A stretch of DNA of 15,021 bases from JBGLNJ01 sp964353405. GTDB taxonomy: Bacteria; Chloroflexota; Anaerolineae; Fen-1058. Made by a program: the position numbers and the translations under genes. The notes under the pieces are model-generated. The model searched no databases. It had not been told where the DNA came from and saw only the letters and a list, made by a program, of their open reading frames with translations. Below, one piece after another: positions 1-6,548 of this stretch (position 1 is its first letter; each line of letters opens with the position of its first letter). The stretch covers positions 1 to 15,021 of the forward strand of contig CAYGWJ010000161.1 in assembly GCA_964353405.1 (NCBI GenBank). Direction: 5' to 3'.

Positions 1-22
1 GCTGCACGGATAAAGCGGCGGG

Positions 23-51
23 ATTATAGCACCAGGTAAAACAAATCACAA
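23..51 (-). promoter_or_regulatory. Candidate sigma70 promoter reading out of the left edge
   Basis: On the minus strand there is TTGTGA (46-51), a 17-base spacer and a perfect TATAAT (23-28). It would drive a gene beyond the left end of the window. The -10 and the spacing are good and the -35 matches 4 of 6. No downstream gene is visible to confirm it. Confidence 0.4.
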
Positions 52-142
52 GTTCAAGAATTAACGCACGACGTCACAGCGTACAATGCTTGAGTTTGCT
101 GGTGAATTCCGATGCTTGGGCGCACATTGTGCGTTAAAGCAC

Positions 143-170
143 ATCGGGGAGTGTGCGGCTCCCCGATTTT
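143..170. terminator. Terminator-like hairpin downstream of the sigma operon
   Basis: A perfect 9-bp inverted repeat (ATCGGGGAG / CTCCCCGAT) has a 7-base loop and is followed by TTTT on the plus strand. The T-run sits on the plus side, so for the leftward operon it would act only as a structural 3' end. A second, 7-bp stem (CCGAAGG / CCTTCGG, 180-205) lies between it and the last coding fragment. The pair probably marks the end of the leftward operon. Confidence 0.4.
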
Positions 171-218
171 GCTGCTGACCCGAAGGGCTCAGAAAGAACC
201 TTCGGATTTCAATCCGTC

Positions 219-521
219 TCATCTGCTTTGTCGAATCTCGATGTTGCTGTTGCTCGTGTGCGCTTCGATGGAGAAGGATGGATTCTCACCCACCGTGCCG
301 CGCAGATTCTTTTCATCTGATCCCCCGGATGGCTTGATGGCCAAGTCACTCGTCACTCGACCGTTGCTCGTGTCAGCGGTCACGCGAAAGCTTGCGCCTG
401 GAGGCAGCGTGAGCGTGATTCTGCCGTTCGAGCTGCGAAACGAGTGGTCACCCTGGGCGAGCGCACCGGCAAAGATAATTTTTTTTACATTTCGCCCGCT
501 GGTTTGTCGGGTGGAGTCACA
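219..521 (-). pseudogene. C-terminal DUF4097 (toast-rack) fragment in the -1 frame
   Basis: An open stretch of 100 codons lies between a TGA (522-524) and a TGA (219-221), with no ATG, GTG or TTG available to start it. The translation has the DUF4097 pattern: 'SSNGRITLTLPPGASF', then 'ADTSNGRVTSD', then 'LRGTVG...FSIEAHTSNSNIEI', i.e. beta repeats built round T/S-N-G turns. It overlaps the end of the bactofilin-like gene and continues past that gene's stop codon in the -1 frame, just after an A8 run. Most likely it is the tail of a once-continuous longer protein, cut off by a 1-base indel. The alternatives are frameshift expression or a sequencing error in the homopolymer. The DUF4097 assignment is from pattern recognition; the lack of a start is directly visible. 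Confidence 0.6.
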
Positions 522-1927
522 TCAGACATTGCAGGTGGCTCACTCAAAGGCGCGGCCCCGGGTGCGCTCGGCGTGAACTGCGGCGGCTCGGGCGCGACGG
601 GCGCGACGGGCGCGGCCGGTATCACTGGCGCCGGGGCAGGCGACCACGAGGCGGGATACGCGCCGTTCGATGCGCCATAATCCTGCGTACCAAAGCGCGT
701 CAGCACGACGGCGCCCAATCCGAGCGGAGAAAGCACGGCAAAAATCAGCCAGCCCATTCCGCACAGCGGCGCAAGGCCCAGCCAGAACAGCGTGAGAGCC
801 GCCGTGCCCACTGCCGCCGATGCGGCCAGCGTCGGATGGTGATTGCCCAACGTGTCGAGCAGGCGCTGTCCGACGAGCTGGCCCAGGGCGATCCATCCCA
901 TCAGCCAGCCAATGACAAGCGCAACACTGGCAGCGGCGATAACCCCGAATCCCAACAGGCCCAGCCCGCACGCGATGATCAGAATCGCCGAGAGAACGGC
1001 AAAGGCCGGCAGCACCACGACAAAGGCCAGCACCGTCAGCGCGCCCACGCCCCAGCTTGCCGCCGGCGCGTTGACGATGGTTTGACTCACGCGCTCCAAG
1101 GGCTCGCGCCACAGTGCGACGACGAACATAGCCAGCAGCGCCAGCACAACCGTCATGCCAAGGCTATACACCACGTTCGCCACCAGGTTGAGGAACGCGT
1201 TCACGCCTCTCTGCGGCCAGTATTCGACCGGCGGGCGCGTCGGGATGGGCGGGATAGGCGGGATGTTGGCGCCGCCGGACTCTCCGCCGTGGATTATGGC
1301 GCCTTCGTCCTTTTGAAGGCCGCCGCCCACGCGCACAAGTTGGCCGTCCACTTCCGCCGACGAGCGCAGCCGCACGCCGCCGCCCACGATCACCATGTCG
1401 CCGCTCACGCGACCCGCGATATCGGCTTCGCCGCCGATGACGACAATGCTCCCATCCACGCGCGTGTCGGTCTCTAGCCTGGCGTTGCCGCCGAACACAA
1501 CCAGGTCGCCGCGCAGCCTTTCGCCCGAGCGCAGGGTGTACGATCCGCCAAAGACGAGCTTGCCGTCTCCGCCGCCGACCTCAAGGCCGGACTGGCTCTC
1601 CGGCGTCGGCGCGAGAGTGGGCTTGACCTCGGGCACAGCCGTCGGTTGCACGGCCGGCGCGCTCGTCGGCTGAGACATCGGCGTAAACGTCGGCAGCGGC
1701 GTGTAGGTGGGCAAAGGAGTGAAAGTCGGGAACGGCGTATACGTCGCCTGTGGCGTAAAGGTCGTCTGAGGCGTAAAGGTCGGAGCGACGGTTGCCGTCG
1801 CCGCGAGGGTTGCCGTCGTCGTGAGCGTCGTGGTCGGCGCAATCGTCAGCGCCATGTCCGGCGCCGCCGCCATCGCGGGCGTCGCCATGAGAACGAAAAC
1901 GATCAATACGATTAAAAGCTTGTACAT
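485..1927 (-). CDS. Bactofilin-like secreted/membrane protein with Thr-Pro-rich linker
   Basis: 480 residues. The order is: signal peptide (about 1-21, ending ATPAMA); a Thr/Pro-rich low-complexity linker (about 30-112, repeats such as TFTPLPTYTP); a beta-helical polymer-forming segment with repeated GGS/GGN/GGE turns (about 122-215); a Pro-rich spacer; four or more hydrophobic helices (about 248-411); and a Pro/Ala-rich tail. Similar fusions of a bactofilin-type repeat to a polytopic membrane region are common in Chloroflexota. The substrate or partner is unknown, and a cell-envelope scaffold role is inferred. ATG at 1927 was chosen because GGGAGGAATT precedes it and the signal peptide follows directly; the frame is open further upstream but only as overlap with the anti-sigma gene. 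It is third in the sigma/anti-sigma operon, so it is a likely target or partner of that stress system. Confidence 0.75.
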   Translation of the reverse strand: MYKLLIVLIVFVLMATPAMAAAPDMALTIAPTTTLTTTATLAATATVAPTFTPQTTFTPQATYTPFPTFTPLPTYTPLPTFTPMSQPTSAPAVQPTAVPEVKPTLAPTPESQSGLEVGGGDGKLVFGGSYTLRSGERLRGDLVVFGGNARLETDTRVDGSIVVIGGEADIAGRVSGDMVIVGGGVRLRSSAEVDGQLVRVGGGLQKDEGAIIHGGESGGANIPPIPPIPTRPPVEYWPQRGVNAFLNLVANVVYSLGMTVVLALLAMFVVALWREPLERVSQTIVNAPAASWGVGALTVLAFVVVLPAFAVLSAILIIACGLGLLGFGVIAAASVALVIGWLMGWIALGQLVGQRLLDTLGNHHPTLAASAAVGTAALTLFWLGLAPLCGMGWLIFAVLSPLGLGAVVLTRFGTQDYGASNGAYPASWSPAPAPVIPAAPVAPVAPEPPQFTPSAPGAAPLSEPPAMSDVTPPDKPAGEM

Positions 1928-1945
1928 GGTAATTCCTCCCTGTCT

Positions 1946-1961
1946 ATGCCGTGTTCGGCAT
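1946..1961 (-). other. Short hairpin between anti-sigma and bactofilin-like genes
   Basis: A perfect 6-bp stem (ATGCCG / CGGCAT) with a 4-base loop lies just before the ribosome binding site of the downstream gene and just after an A9 run on the coding strand. It could tune translation or stability of the downstream part of the operon mRNA. It lacks the T-run of a terminator. Confidence 0.3.
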
Positions 1962-1977
1962 GAGTTGTGCTTTTTTT

Positions 1978-2607
1978 TTACAACCAGACGAGCACGGGCA
2001 GTGTCGTCGTGTTCCATCGGCGGGACGCGCTGCGCATCATCGAAACCCAGGCCGCGATGACGACGATCAGCATCAGCGCGTAACCCGCGACGATGGGGCC
2101 GCTCGATGGAGCCAGCACGCCGATGATAGACTGGCCCGCTTCGCCCAGCGCGCGGAATGTCACCCACCAGCGCGCGACCATCTCCACGGTGTTCGCCAGC
2201 AACGTCGGCGCGCCTGTGACCAGACGACTGATGCCAGTCCATGCCGCAAGGATGAGCGGCACGACGAGGAGCGCCAGCGCGACTGCCCCGGCAGACAACA
2301 CGCCGATTCCGGAGATGATTCTCTCACGCCTGGCGCGTTGGCCCTGAAGGGCTTGCTGCCTGGCTAACTTGGCGGCGAATCGGTTGGCAAAGCCCGGCGC
2401 CAGCGCAGCCTGTGGAGCGCTGGACAGAACACGATCCACTTGCCGGAACGCCGCCCAGCGAGTGCGGCACTCGTCGCACACTGCCAGGTGCGCGTCCAGT
2501 TCCGCACGTTCTCGCGCCGAGAGCCGCCCGTCGAGCGCCAGTGACATTCGTTCGCCACAACCGTGTGTCACGGCATAACCGTGTGTCACGCCATCATCGT
2601 GTGTCAT
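1978..2607 (-). CDS. Zinc-finger transmembrane anti-sigma factor
   Basis: 209 residues. The N-terminus has the anti-sigma zinc-finger (zf-HC2/ZAS) pattern: Cys17, His40, Cys44 and Cys47, the last three in H-x3-C-x2-C within 'DAHLAVCDEC'. Two hydrophobic segments follow, about 99-125 and about 173-195. It would hold the adjacent ECF sigma factor at the membrane until a signal releases it. The start lies 9 bases after the sigma stop, with GAGGTGAGG upstream, so the two are probably co-translated. Oddly, the first 18 residues are a six-residue tandem repeat (MTHDDG/VTHGYA/VTHGCG) encoded by an 18-bp DNA repeat. The stop TAA opens an A9 run. Confidence 0.85.
   Translation of the reverse strand: MTHDDGVTHGYAVTHGCGERMSLALDGRLSARERAELDAHLAVCDECRTRWAAFRQVDRVLSSAPQAALAPGFANRFAAKLARQQALQGQRARRERIISGIGVLSAGAVALALLVVPLILAAWTGISRLVTGAPTLLANTVEMVARWWVTFRALGEAGQSIIGVLAPSSGPIVAGYALMLIVVIAAWVSMMRSASRRWNTTTLPVLVWL
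2559..2607 (-). repeat. 18-bp tandem repeat encoding the anti-sigma N-terminus
   Basis: Two 18-base units (2559-2576 and 2577-2594), differing at about one position, are followed by a partial third that contains the start codon. Because 18 is a multiple of three, the repeat adds in-frame six-residue units (VTHGYA-like) directly before the zinc-finger Cys17. Confidence 0.6.
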
Positions 2608-2616
2608 CGCCTCACC

Positions 2617-3180
2617 TCATCCCACGACGGCTCGAAACTGCCCGGCTCGCTCGGCCAGCATCGCCCGCGCCCGGAACAGCTTGGACTTGACGGCGCTCAC
2701 GGTGCTGTGTGTTGCTTCCGCGATCTCTTCGTAAGACAAATCGTGCCAGTAGCGCAGCACGATCGGCAGCCGATAGTCCGGCGGGAGCGTGGAAAGCATC
2801 TTGCGTACGGTCGTCTCTTGCTCTTTGTGAAGCATGGTATCCTCAGGGCCAGGTTCTCTAGTCGCCAGCGCCTCGGCGGGCGCTTCTTCGTCCTCGATGG
2901 AAAGCCAGGTCAAGCGCCGGCGCCGGAGCAAATCAATGCAGTAATGCGATGCGATGGACAGCAGCCACGAGCTGAACTTGTAGCCTGGTTGGTAACTCGA
3001 AAGCTGTGTGTACGCTCGCAGGAAAGCTTCCTGCGCGGCCTCTTCGGCTTCGGCGCTTTCCCCCAGCATTCGATAGGCCAGATTGTAGACAGGTCTTTGG
3101 TATGCTTCGACCAGGCGGCTGAACGCAGCGGCGTCGCCGCGTTTGGCCGCCTTGATGTCGGCGAGTTCGTCGCTCTTCAA
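2617..3180 (-). CDS. ECF-family RNA polymerase sigma factor
   Basis: 187 residues, typical for the family. Region 2 runs from 'LVEAYQRPVYNLAYRML' through 'FSSWLLSIASHYCIDLLRRR'. Region 4 is the helix-turn-helix 'LSYEEIAEATHSTVSAVKSKL'. It directs RNA polymerase to stress-response promoters and is predicted to be sequestered by the anti-sigma factor encoded next to it. The start is TTG at 3180, supported by AGGAG 9 bases upstream; there is no nearby in-frame ATG. It heads a leftward operon with the anti-sigma and bactofilin-like genes. Confidence 0.9.
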   Translation of the reverse strand: MKSDELADIKAAKRGDAAAFSRLVEAYQRPVYNLAYRMLGESAEAEEAAQEAFLRAYTQLSSYQPGYKFSSWLLSIASHYCIDLLRRRRLTWLSIEDEEAPAEALATREPGPEDTMLHKEQETTVRKMLSTLPPDYRLPIVLRYWHDLSYEEIAEATHSTVSAVKSKLFRARAMLAERAGQFRAVVG

Positions 3181-3226
3181 AGATGCGCGCTCCTGGGCCT
3201 TGGGCCGCTTTCACAGATGATTACGG

Positions 3227-3232
3227 ATTATA
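3227..3232 (-). promoter_or_regulatory. -10 box (TATAAT) upstream of the sigma factor gene
   Basis: A perfect TATAAT on the minus strand lies about 47 bases upstream of the sigma start codon. No good -35 is found at 16-18 bases, so the promoter may be weak, activated, or read by another sigma factor, possibly its own. Confidence 0.4.
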
Positions 3233-3283
3233 GCCGAAAAAGTTGCAAAGCAGTGGTCGGTGGACAGTGGCTAGTGGTCAGAC

Positions 3284-3309
3284 AAAAAAAGCCCGGCGGG
3301 AGGCCGGGC
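3284..3309 (-). terminator. Intrinsic terminator of lexA
   Basis: Read on the minus strand, a perfect 7-bp stem GCCCGGC / GCCGGGC with loop CTCCC is followed directly by T7. It begins 17 bases after the lexA stop codon, a canonical Rho-independent terminator. Confidence 0.9.
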
Positions 3310-3326
3310 GGGGGAGGATACTGAAG

Positions 3327-4013
3327 TCACACCAACTGGCGCAGGACGAGGACAACCTTGCCTTGAATCTCGACGTTGGCGGGGTCAACATAGATGGGTT
3401 CCATCGTTGGGTTGGCCGGCTGCAGGCGGACACGCGCTTTGCCTTTCGCGCCTTTTTCATAGTAAAAACGCTTGAGTGTGGTTTCTTCCCGGTCCTTGAG
3501 CCATACGGCCACCATGTCGCCGTTGTGCGCTTCCTTTTCGTGTTTCATCACGACGATATCGCCATGGTTGACTAGCGCATCCACCATCGAATTGCCGCGC
3601 ACTTCGAGCGCATACAGGCCTTCCTGCTCGCGGAGGATGTCGTGCGTCAGCGCAATGGCCCGGTCGCCCATCGGAGAAAAGTTGCTGCCGGGGATGGGAA
3701 TAGGCTCGCCGGCGGCGATGAGGCCCATCACCGGGATATAATAAGTGTCTGGACCTTCGCGGACGATGGTGACATTCGGCATGGCGAAGGGTTGGCCGTC
3801 CACGTTCTTGAGCAGGTGGATGCCGCGCGAGATTTCCCTATCCCGCTCAATATAGCCCTCTTTCTCGAGCAGCTTCAAGTGGTAAGCCACGACCGAGGTG
3901 GACGAGATTTCGCTGCCGTCCTGAATCTGGCGGACGCTGGGCGGATAAGGGTGCTGGACGACAAAATCGGCAATGAACTCGACAATTTTGCGCTGCTTGT
4001 CTGAAAGGACCAT
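3327..4013 (-). CDS. lexA: LexA repressor, self-cleaving SOS regulator
   Basis: 228 residues. An N-terminal winged helix (about 1-68, recognition region 'SSTSVVAYHLKLLE') is followed by the S24 peptidase-like domain. The self-cleavage site is Ala101-Gly102 in 'LIAAGEP', the nucleophile is Ser142 in 'RGNSMVDA', and the general base is Lys181 in 'EETTLKRFY'. It represses SOS genes until RecA filaments trigger cleavage. ATG at 4013 follows GGGAGG. The gene has its own promoter, with a LexA box in the spacer, and its own terminator, so it is a self-regulated single-gene unit. All catalytic residues are present. Confidence 0.95.
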   Translation of the reverse strand: MVLSDKQRKIVEFIADFVVQHPYPPSVRQIQDGSEISSTSVVAYHLKLLEKEGYIERDREISRGIHLLKNVDGQPFAMPNVTIVREGPDTYYIPVMGLIAAGEPIPIPGSNFSPMGDRAIALTHDILREQEGLYALEVRGNSMVDALVNHGDIVVMKHEKEAHNGDMVAVWLKDREETTLKRFYYEKGAKGKARVRLQPANPTMEPIYVDPANVEIQGKVVLVLRQLV

Positions 4014-4027
4014 CGTTGCCTCCCGGG

Positions 4028-4062
4028 TTTCCCAAGTGATTTCCCAAGTGATTTCCCAAGTA
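4028..4062 (-). repeat. 12-bp tandem repeats in the lexA leader
   Basis: Three copies of the 12-base unit TTTCCCAAGTGA (plus strand), the last one partial, fill the 5' untranslated region between the lexA -10 box and its ribosome binding site. Copy number here would change leader length without touching the promoter or the coding region. Confidence 0.8.
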
Positions 4063-4063
4063 T

Positions 4064-4092
4064 ATTCTACCAGAACATTCGTTCTGTGTCAA
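4064..4092 (-). promoter_or_regulatory. lexA promoter
   Basis: On the minus strand there is a perfect -35 TTGACA (4087-4092), exactly 17 spacer bases and a -10 TAGAAT (4064-4069). The LexA operator occupies the spacer, so repressor binding would block polymerase directly. Confidence 0.85.
4072..4085. promoter_or_regulatory. LexA (SOS) operator box
   Basis: The palindrome AGAAC-ATTC-GTTCT matches the Gram-positive/Chloroflexota-type SOS consensus GAAC-N4-GTTC and not the enterobacterial CTG-N10-CAG. It lies inside the lexA promoter, indicating negative autoregulation. Confidence 0.85.
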
Positions 4093-4118
4093 GAGGCAAA
4101 ATGCTGGTGATTACCACA

Positions 4119-4190
4119 TCTTATCGGACTCCCGAACTTGTCTTATCGGACTCCCGAACTTGTTCGGGCCACTGCCTCAACAAGTTGAGG
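4119..4190. repeat. 22-bp direct duplication and two hairpins upstream of lexA
   Basis: A 22-base unit is repeated back to back without a mismatch (4119-4140 and 4141-4162). The end of the second copy pairs with the bases after it (CCCGAA / TTCGGG, 4153-4168). A second hairpin follows (CCTCAAC / GTTGAGG, 4175-4190). The block lies between the stop of the deacetylase gene and the lexA promoter and may end transcription of the upstream operon. It looks like a small palindromic repeat that has been duplicated. Confidence 0.7.
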
Positions 4191-4255
4191 ACTCCACGTA
4201 GTTGTGGGTATTCACCAGGCAAAAATGGAATTTTGCGAGCGACCCGGCGCTGTCA

Positions 4256-5155
4256 TCACGCAAACAGATCTGTCTCCAATTTGGCATGGCCCGTGATGGG
4301 CGGCTCGGCGCGGGTAAACGTCTCCGCGCCCAGCACTCGCCGCCGGATCGGGCTTGGCATCCAACCAAACATCCCGCTTGGCCCGGACTGGCTCTTGTGG
4401 CACTCGCCCGCTTTTTGCTTGAGGTCGAGGTAACGGCTCATGTCAATCCGTGTCGTCACTTGCTGTTCCCACGTGGCAATCTCGGCCAGATTGATGTCTT
4501 GATTGCGCCCGAATTTGGCCGGGTCGCGGCCCAATAGGCGCAAAACCGTGACGGCGACCTTGAGGAATCCTTTGGGGAAAGCCGTATAGTAGAGTTTCTG
4601 CGGTGCAAAAGGCTCTAGTCCTTGCGCCAACTGCTCCGGATATTGCGAAGCATCGCCGGCGAGGGCAAAGGCTCGCTTGGTGGCGTAATGGATGGACACG
4701 TGATCGGGATGGCCGTAGCCGCCGCACGGGTCGGACGTGATGATGACCTGGGGACGCAGCGCTCGAATGACGGCGACGACTCGACCGACGAGAACAGGGT
4801 GGTCGGCCTGCACCAGCGCATCGGCGTGGCGATTGTCCTCCGAGCCGGGCATGCCGCTATCGCGGTATCCCAGCCAGTGCACCCCGGTGAGGCCCAGGAA
4901 TTTGACCGCCGCTTCCAGCTCGGCCCAACGCAACTCGCCGACGCTGGCATGGCCCTGCATTAATGCTGCATCCACGGTGCCGACTTCGCCACGCGTAGCG
5001 CAGGCATAATGAACGTCCACGCCGTCGGCGGCGTAGCGCGCCAATGTGCCGCCGGGGCCAAAGGTCTCGTCGTCTGGATGAGCAAACACGGCCAACAATA
5101 CTTTTGAACTAACCGCCGGTTTGAGCCAACTTGATTGCACGCCCGGAATATCCAT
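4256..5155 (-). CDS. PIG-L/LmbE-family N-deacetylase
   Basis: 299 residues. This zinc-dependent family removes acetyl groups from amino sugars (GlcNAc-phosphatidylinositol, mycothiol or bacillithiol precursors) or hydrolyses thiol conjugates. The metal/catalytic motif AHPDDE is at residues 25-30, followed by 'TRGEVG' (about 54-59) and the second metal motif GHPDH at 148-152. The exact substrate cannot be read from sequence; the length is like MshB/Mca relatives. The start ATG at 5155 has a G-rich stretch (GGGGGA) upstream and lies 25 bases after the Nudix gene stop, so the two probably form an operon. Confidence 0.85.
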   Translation of the reverse strand: MDIPGVQSSWLKPAVSSKVLLAVFAHPDDETFGPGGTLARYAADGVDVHYACATRGEVGTVDAALMQGHASVGELRWAELEAAVKFLGLTGVHWLGYRDSGMPGSEDNRHADALVQADHPVLVGRVVAVIRALRPQVIITSDPCGGYGHPDHVSIHYATKRAFALAGDASQYPEQLAQGLEPFAPQKLYYTAFPKGFLKVAVTVLRLLGRDPAKFGRNQDINLAEIATWEQQVTTRIDMSRYLDLKQKAGECHKSQSGPSGMFGWMPSPIRRRVLGAETFTRAEPPITGHAKLETDLFA

Positions 5156-5179
5156 CTGTGTCCCCCAACTTGCGATTCC

Positions 5180-5797
5180 TCATGGAATCTGTGCTAACAG
5201 CGCGACAAACTCGGACAAAATCATCGCCGTTGCTCCCCACACTTTGTGCGGGCCGAACTGGTAAAATGGGATGGGCCAGATGCCGCCGCCAAGCTCCCAG
5301 TCTTCCACATGCACTGTGGCCGGGTCAAGCAGCGCATCGAGGGGCGCTTCGATCAACTCTGCCACTTCGACCGCTTCAATTCGAAAGTCAGGGCGCTCTG
5401 CCACATAGCCCACAAATGGCTGTATGCAAAAATTGCTCGGCGGGACATAGAGCCTGGAGAGCTGACCGATCACTTCAACGGCGGTTGCATCTACGCCGAC
5501 TTCTTCCTGGGCCTCGCGCAGCGCGGTCTGGCAAAGCGATTCGCCGTTTTCCTGCGAGCCGCCCGGCAGGCTGATTTGCCCCTTGTGATACTCTACACTA
5601 TCCGGGCGCTGGGTCAGCGGAAAGCACAGTTGCCCCTCCAGCGGGTAAAGCAAAACGAGTACCCCGGCTTGCTTGCACGCCGGGGGATTCAACATGATCG
5701 CTATCTGGTCGCGCCGATAGGGCGGGGCCATGCGCGCCTGCGCCTCCAACCCCAGAAGCGGACGCTGCATCGCCCGCCTCACGTCGTCAATCCTCAT
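5180..5797 (-). CDS. Nudix hydrolase, CoA-pyrophosphatase type
   Basis: 205 residues. A complete Nudix box (G-x5-E-x7-REUxEExGU) spans residues 80-102 with Glu86, Arg94, Glu95, Glu98 and Glu99 in place. Directly before it, 'LTQRPDSVEYHKGQISLPGG' resembles the signature separating coenzyme A diphosphatases (NudL/NUDT7-like) from other Nudix enzymes. Predicted role: Mg-dependent cleavage of CoA or CoA esters to 4'-phosphopantetheine and 3',5'-ADP. A GGAG lies upstream of ATG 5797. It is probably co-transcribed with the deacetylase gene downstream. Confidence 0.85.
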   Translation of the reverse strand: MRIDDVRRAMQRPLLGLEAQARMAPPYRRDQIAIMLNPPACKQAGVLVLLYPLEGQLCFPLTQRPDSVEYHKGQISLPGGSQENGESLCQTALREAQEEVGVDATAVEVIGQLSRLYVPPSNFCIQPFVGYVAERPDFRIEAVEVAELIEAPLDALLDPATVHVEDWELGGGIWPIPFYQFGPHKVWGATAMILSEFVALLAQIP

Positions 5798-5808
5798 GCC
5801 CTGCTCCG

Positions 5809-5861
5809 GTAGAGACGTCCCGCCGGGGCGTTGTACAGACGTCCCGTCGGGACGTCTCTAC
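5809..5861. repeat. Palindromic repeat element overlapping the response-regulator stop codon
   Basis: A 53-bp element has perfect 13-bp ends (GTAGAGACGTCCC / GGGACGTCTCTAC) and an inner perfect palindrome (AGACGTCCC GTC GGGACGTCT, 5837-5857), giving three alternating copies of the GACGTCCC core. It supplies the TAG stop codon of the response-regulator gene. Its form is that of a dispersed REP/MITE-like element; copy number elsewhere cannot be seen here. Confidence 0.75.
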
Positions 5862-6532
5862 ACCACCAATTTATAACCCACTCCCCACACCGTCTCGATC
5901 TGCACGTTGCCGCCGGCGAGCTTGTCGCGCAGGTGCGCCACGTGAACGTCTACCGTCCGCGTCTGCCCGGCAAAGTCATAGCCCCACGCCAGTTCCAGCA
6001 ATTTGTCGCGCGAAAGCACCAGGCCGCGATTTTCCGCCAGCACCAGCAGCAGGTCAAACTCTTTGGTGCGCAGTTCCACGGGCTTGCCGGCCACGGACAC
6101 CTCGCGCCGCGCCGGGTCTACCACGAGGTCGCCGAGCATAACAGGCTTTTCGCCGCCCGGCTCATGCCCGGCCCGGCGCAAAATGGCCTTGACGCGCGCC
6201 ACAAGCTCGCGCGGGTTAAAAGGCTTGGTGAGGTAATCGTCCGCGCCCAGTTCCAGGCCCACGATCTTGTCCACGTCGTCGTCGCGCGCCGTGAGCATCA
6301 GGATGGGCACGTCGGACATGGAGCGCACGCGGCGGCAGACTTGCCAACCGTCCACAGCCGGCAACATCAGGTCGAGCACGACGAGCGCGGGCTGAAGCGA
6401 TTCGATCTTGTCGAGCGCGGTTTGCCCGTCGTAGGCAGCTTCGATCCTAAAGCCTTCCTGCTCCAGGTACATCCGCGCCAGGTCGACGATGTTACGCTCA
6501 TCGTCAACGAGGAGGATGGTTTCCTTTGGCAT
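5858..6532 (-). CDS. OmpR/PhoB-family response regulator
   Basis: 224 residues. The receiver domain (about 4-115) has Asp10/Asp11, phospho-acceptor Asp54 in 'LVVLDLMLP', Thr81 and Lys103 in 'LTKPFNP'. The C-terminal winged helix runs from about 130 to the end ('ELRTKEFDLLLVLAENRGLVLSRDKLLE', then 'TVDVHVAHLRDKL'). It would bind DNA as a phosphorylated dimer. The start was set at ATG 6532 (MPKETILLVDDE), where the receiver begins; an upstream extension in the same frame only overlaps the RidA gene. No sensor kinase is in the window. The stop codon lies in a palindromic repeat, so the original 3' end may have been altered, although the domain is complete. Confidence 0.9.
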   Translation of the reverse strand: MPKETILLVDDERNIVDLARMYLEQEGFRIEAAYDGQTALDKIESLQPALVVLDLMLPAVDGWQVCRRVRSMSDVPILMLTARDDDVDKIVGLELGADDYLTKPFNPRELVARVKAILRRAGHEPGGEKPVMLGDLVVDPARREVSVAGKPVELRTKEFDLLLVLAENRGLVLSRDKLLELAWGYDFAGQTRTVDVHVAHLRDKLAGGNVQIETVWGVGYKLVV

Positions 6533-6548
6533 GACCCAATCCGGGATG

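Noticed and set aside
112..576. Plus-strand open frame across the left edge
   Set aside because: It is the complement of the DUF4097 fragment and of the terminator hairpins; no binding site and no family pattern.
1474..1915. Arg/Ser-rich frames on both strands
   Set aside because: They are out-of-frame readings of the Thr/Pro-rich linker repeats in the bactofilin-like gene.
4202..4537. Plus-strand frame opposite the PIG-L gene
   Set aside because: Antisense shadow of a clearly conserved deacetylase gene.
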